Source: Onstottus_B sp035558335 (GTDB lineage: Bacteria > Acidobacteriota > Blastocatellia > UBA7656). Taken from it: DNA of 10,349 bases. Positions 8,131 through 10,349 of the stretch are shown piece by piece (position 1 is the first letter of the stretch; the number at the start of each line of letters is the position of its first letter). Both the position numbers and the translations under genes were made by a program. Under the pieces are notes generated by a model. It worked only from the letters and a program-made list of their open reading frames with translations, was not told where the DNA came from and did not search any database. Location of the stretch: assembly GCA_035558335.1 (NCBI GenBank), contig DATMCM010000664.1, positions 1-10,349 of the forward strand. The letters run 5' to 3'.

Positions 8131-8571
8131 CTACGTAGTTTCGTCTGCAATCTCGTATCGCATCTTGATCGTTGCCGTAGCTCCGAGCATCGCCGAGACG
8201 CTGCAGTATGTTGTCTCGGATAATTGGATCGCGTGCTCGACTGCCTTCGGGTCGATACCGCGACCGCGGAGTCGATGAACGACCTCGATCTCGGTGTAGA
8301 TTCTTGGGTGCTCGTCGCGCCGCAGGCCCTTAACTTCGATCTCATAACCGGTCACCTGTTGCCGTTTCTTCTCCAGGATTCCGATCACGTCTGCGCCGGT
8401 GCAACCGCCAAGCGCGATGAGCAGTAATTCCATCGGCGTGGGCGCCGCCACTTTATCGTGAGCAAAGCTGGTGACGATGGCGTGACCACTCGGAGACTCG
8501 GCAACGAATGCGTCGTCTCCTGCGTAGCGCAGACGTGCGATCTTGGTTTCGACTTCTGGCTTAACAGGCAT
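8131..8571 (-). CDS. OsmC/Ohr-family peroxiredoxin-like protein
   Basis: 146 residues, the usual size for this family, with no signal peptide. The two conserved redox cysteines are present: C57 in ALGGCTGAD (about 53-61) and C123 in ETTYCSVSAML (about 119-129). PTPMELLLIALGGC (about 45-57) is the typical start of the central helix. Family members reduce organic hydroperoxides through these thiols, usually in the cytoplasm, using lipoyl or thioredoxin-type reductants. The sequence is nearer the general OsmC (YhfA-like) branch than Ohr by the GGCTGAD and YCSVSAML motifs, but the branch is a judgement by eye. AGGGA about 8 nt before the ATG supports the start. It lies 76 bp behind the tRNA-Leu gene on the same strand; an 11-bp palindrome in that gap may be an operator. 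Confidence 0.9.
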   Translation of the reverse strand: MPVKPEVETKIARLRYAGDDAFVAESPSGHAIVTSFAHDKVAAPTPMELLLIALGGCTGADVIGILEKKRQQVTGYEIEVKGLRRDEHPRIYTEIEVVHRLRGRGIDPKAVEHAIQLSETTYCSVSAMLGATATIKMRYEIADETT

Positions 8572-8615
8572 ACAACGTTCCCTGTGTTACGACCGACCCA
8601 TTCCACACTCACCAG

Positions 8616-8626
8616 ATGATTATCAT
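8616..8626. promoter_or_regulatory. Candidate operator palindrome upstream of the osmC-like gene
   Basis: ATGATTATCAT is an 11-bp sequence centred about 50 bp before the OsmC start; its minus-strand reading ATGATAATCAT equals the core of the 19-bp Fur box. The flanks do not continue the Fur consensus, so this is a weak candidate; it might also overlap a -10 element (GATAAT). Confidence 0.25.
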
Positions 8627-8647
8627 GACGGATTGACGAATAAGGTG

Positions 8648-8732
<85 letters not shown>

Positions 8733-8774
8733 ACGTTGTAAGAAATGCGGATCGCGAGGGAGTGCAACGGAAGC

Positions 8775-9221
8775 TCAAGGCTTCTTGGCAGCGTCAGTCT
8801 TCTTTGTGTCTTTTGACTGAGCGGCGGCTCCCTTCGCGCTTCCCTGCTCTGCGGGCTTAGCCGGAGCAGGCGTGGCGTCAGCGGATGGCGGCGCCGCAGA
8901 TGGCTCGGGCGGCGTTGTCTGGTCAACAGGCGCCGGCGCGGTAGCTGGTGTGGCTTCGGCAGGGCCCGCTCGTTCGCCGATCGATCTCTTGTCAAACAAC
9001 CCCGGAATCGAAAACAGAAACGCGATCAAGAAGAAGGCGATAGCTGCGCTGATCGTGACCTTGGCTAACACAGTTTGGGTGCCACGCGGACCAAACGCCG
9101 TCGAGTTAGCACCGCCGCCGAACATTCCCGATGCGTCCGACTTGCCTGGCTGAAGCAACACAAACAGTATCAGCACGAAGCAAGAGACGATGTACAAAAC
9201 CATTAAGATATAACCAAGCAC
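8775..9221 (-). CDS. secG: Preprotein translocase subunit SecG
   Basis: 148 residues. SecG is the small accessory subunit of the SecYEG channel and helps SecA-driven export. Two membrane segments are visible, about 3-23 and 52-72, joined by the conserved cytoplasmic loop: VLLQPGKSDASGMFGGG (about 21-37) and then FGPRGTQTVLAKVT (about 43-56). A C-terminal tail of about 70 residues rich in Ala, Pro and Lys follows, making it longer than the 75-110 residues common in the family. The start is a GTG (9219-9221) with AGGTAGGA about 6 nt upstream; an in-frame ATG six codons later lacks a good site. That ribosome binding site overlaps the tpiA stop codon 8 bp away, so translation of the two is probably coupled. 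Confidence 0.93.
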   Translation of the reverse strand: MLGYILMVLYIVSCFVLILFVLLQPGKSDASGMFGGGANSTAFGPRGTQTVLAKVTISAAIAFFLIAFLFSIPGLFDKRSIGERAGPAEATPATAPAPVDQTTPPEPSAAPPSADATPAPAKPAEQGSAKGAAAQSKDTKKTDAAKKP

Positions 9222-9229
9222 TTCTGTTC

Positions 9230-9994
9230 CTACCTGTCTTCTTTAAAGTTTACGATCTTCGCGAACGAACCAGCCTCGAGACTCGCTCCGCCTACCAGGG
9301 CTCCGTCAATGTCCGGCTGGTCCATCAGTGCCGCGATGTTGTCGGGCTTGACGCTCCCGCCGTAGAGGATTCGCATCTCCTTTGCCACTCCGTCATCAAA
9401 AATCTCTTGGATTTTGGAACGGATGAAGATGTGCATTTGCTCGGCGATCTCCGGCGTCGCAGTGCGCCCCGTGCCGATGGCCCATACCGGTTCGTAAGCA
9501 AGGATGATACGGGCGGCCTCCGACACTGTCAAGTTACGCAGTCCCCCGGTTAACTGCTCGCCGACCACGGTTTCGGCGCGTCCCGAGTCTCGTTCTTCAA
9601 GCCTCTCGCCAACGCACAGGATCGGGTTAAGCCCCGTCTTAATCACGACGCGAGTCTTCTTATTCACCGATTCGTCTGTCTCGCAATAAAACTGGCGACG
9701 CTCTGAATGACCGATGATTACCCATCGGGCGCCGCAATCCCTAAGCATGATCGCTGAGATTTCCCCGGTGAAGGCCCCCGGCCCCTCTTCTGCCGCGACA
9801 TCCTGGCCGGCTACCTGGATATTTGAGCTCTCGAGCCTCGCGGCTACCGTCTTGAGCGAAGTGAATGGCGGCGCGATGACTATGTCGCAGTGAGTAGAGG
9901 CAACGACCAACGGCTTGAGCGACTGAACGAAGTCCAGCGCTTCAGCGTTGGTTTTGTACATCTTCCAGTTGCCGGCTATGAGCGGTCTGCGCAT
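9230..9994 (-). CDS. tpiA: Triosephosphate isomerase
   Basis: 254 residues, the normal length. It interconverts dihydroxyacetone phosphate and glyceraldehyde 3-phosphate in cytoplasmic glycolysis and gluconeogenesis. Active-site residues are all present: N9 and K11 in AGNWKMYK, H96 in IIGHSERR, the catalytic base E168 in AYEPVWAIGTG (about 166-176, flexible loop 6), and the phosphate-gripping YGGSV (211-215) and GALVGGASL (about 231-239). The start gives the standard RRPLIAGNWK N-terminus, but the ribosome binding site is weak: the nearest purine run is GATAAGATAAGACAAAC and GGAAGGG is over 20 nt away. It begins 35 bp after the upstream unknown gene on the same strand and ends 8 bp before secG, so the three are likely one transcript. 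Confidence 0.97.
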   Translation of the reverse strand: MRRPLIAGNWKMYKTNAEALDFVQSLKPLVVASTHCDIVIAPPFTSLKTVAARLESSNIQVAGQDVAAEEGPGAFTGEISAIMLRDCGARWVIIGHSERRQFYCETDESVNKKTRVVIKTGLNPILCVGERLEERDSGRAETVVGEQLTGGLRNLTVSEAARIILAYEPVWAIGTGRTATPEIAEQMHIFIRSKIQEIFDDGVAKEMRILYGGSVKPDNIAALMDQPDIDGALVGGASLEAGSFAKIVNFKEDR

Positions 9995-10029
9995 GTTTGT
10001 CTTATCTTATCTGACCCTTCCGCCAACGC

Positions 10030-10349
10030 CTACTTCTTCTCGTCTAGTTTATTTGTCCTTACAAGCTGGATAATCATCGAGCCGCCTCTGGTGGGGTCCT
10101 TCTTGACCGTGACCGCACCTTCCTCCTTGTCGCCCTTTTTGAGGCGCCATTCCGAGTACTCCGGATCCCGATTCCTGACCGTGACCTCCCACCTGCCGCT
10201 CTTGATCGCCTTGTCGTAGAAGGCCGCGATGCTGTCCATTGGTGCCAACGTCTGCAGCACAAGCGAGGCCATCTCGCCGACGTCGGCAACTGGACCGTAT
10301 TGAAGGCTCAATCTCTGAGACTGCGGGTAGTTGGGCAAGTCTTTGATTT
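10030..10349 (-). CDS. Protein of unknown function, C-terminal part only
   Basis: The frame is open to the right edge, so the N-terminus is outside the window; about 105 residues are visible. A TTG at 10338 could be read as a start, but coding sequence continues upstream (IKD), so I treat it as internal. The fragment begins DLPNYPQSQR, then a predicted helix region with MDSIAAFYDKAIKSGRW, and ends with beta-rich, strongly charged sequence (RLKKGDKEEGAVTV, then SMIIQLVRTNK). The pattern of a tyrosine/proline-rich start, then xxxIAAFYxxxxKxxxW, resembles small exported domains where a 'PxYP' entry precedes a helix and a twisted sheet, but I do not recognise a named family. It is immediately upstream of tpiA, 35 bp apart and probably co-transcribed. 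Confidence 0.7.
   Translation of the reverse strand, partial: IKDLPNYPQSQRLSLQYGPVADVGEMASLVLQTLAPMDSIAAFYDKAIKSGRWEVTVRNRDPEYSEWRLKKGDKEEGAVTVKKDPTRGGSMIIQLVRTNKLDEKK

Overview
The window looks like a bacterial chromosomal segment, moderately GC-rich, with Shine-Dalgarno-type starts and tightly spaced gene blocks. The gene content fits a free-living soil-type aerobe: a Tat-exported amidohydrolase, a haem c/copper monooxygenase fusion, a PQQ-type dehydrogenase with its own cytochrome c, and dispersed palindromic repeats. This mix is common in Acidobacteriota (Blastocatellia-like). That assignment is an inference from gene content, not a proven classification.

Left part, minus strand (1-3354): reading with transcription, a haem c/copper type II monooxygenase-like protein (3354-2104), a Tat-signal amidohydrolase (1993-449), an intrinsic terminator (436-406), and the N-terminal part of an exported VOC-fold (glyoxalase/dioxygenase-like) protein that runs off the left edge (382-1). 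A divergent intergenic region (3355-3742) separates these from a plus-strand set: a PQQ-type quinoprotein dehydrogenase (3743-5476), a di-haem c-type cytochrome 20 bp behind it (5497-6498), then, past a palindromic repeat, a cytosolic CurA/LTB4DH-type NADP-dependent reductase (6609-7625). Five of these six proteins carry export signals, so the cluster reads as a periplasmic oxidation module: hydroxylation by copper, alcohol oxidation by PQQ, electrons to cytochrome c. The amidohydrolase and VOC protein would process products, and the reductase may act on an enone intermediate inside the cell. The substrate cannot be told from the sequence.

Middle (7626-8130): no gene. It holds a terminator-like hairpin and a striking 247-bp foldback element containing a perfect 33-bp inverted repeat nested between two imperfect ones.

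Right part, minus strand (8131-10349): housekeeping genes in the transcription order unknown protein (C-terminal part only, runs off the right edge), tpiA, secG, tRNA-Leu(GAG), OsmC-family peroxidase. The secG to tRNA-Leu(GAG) linkage is also seen in E. coli (secG-leuU).
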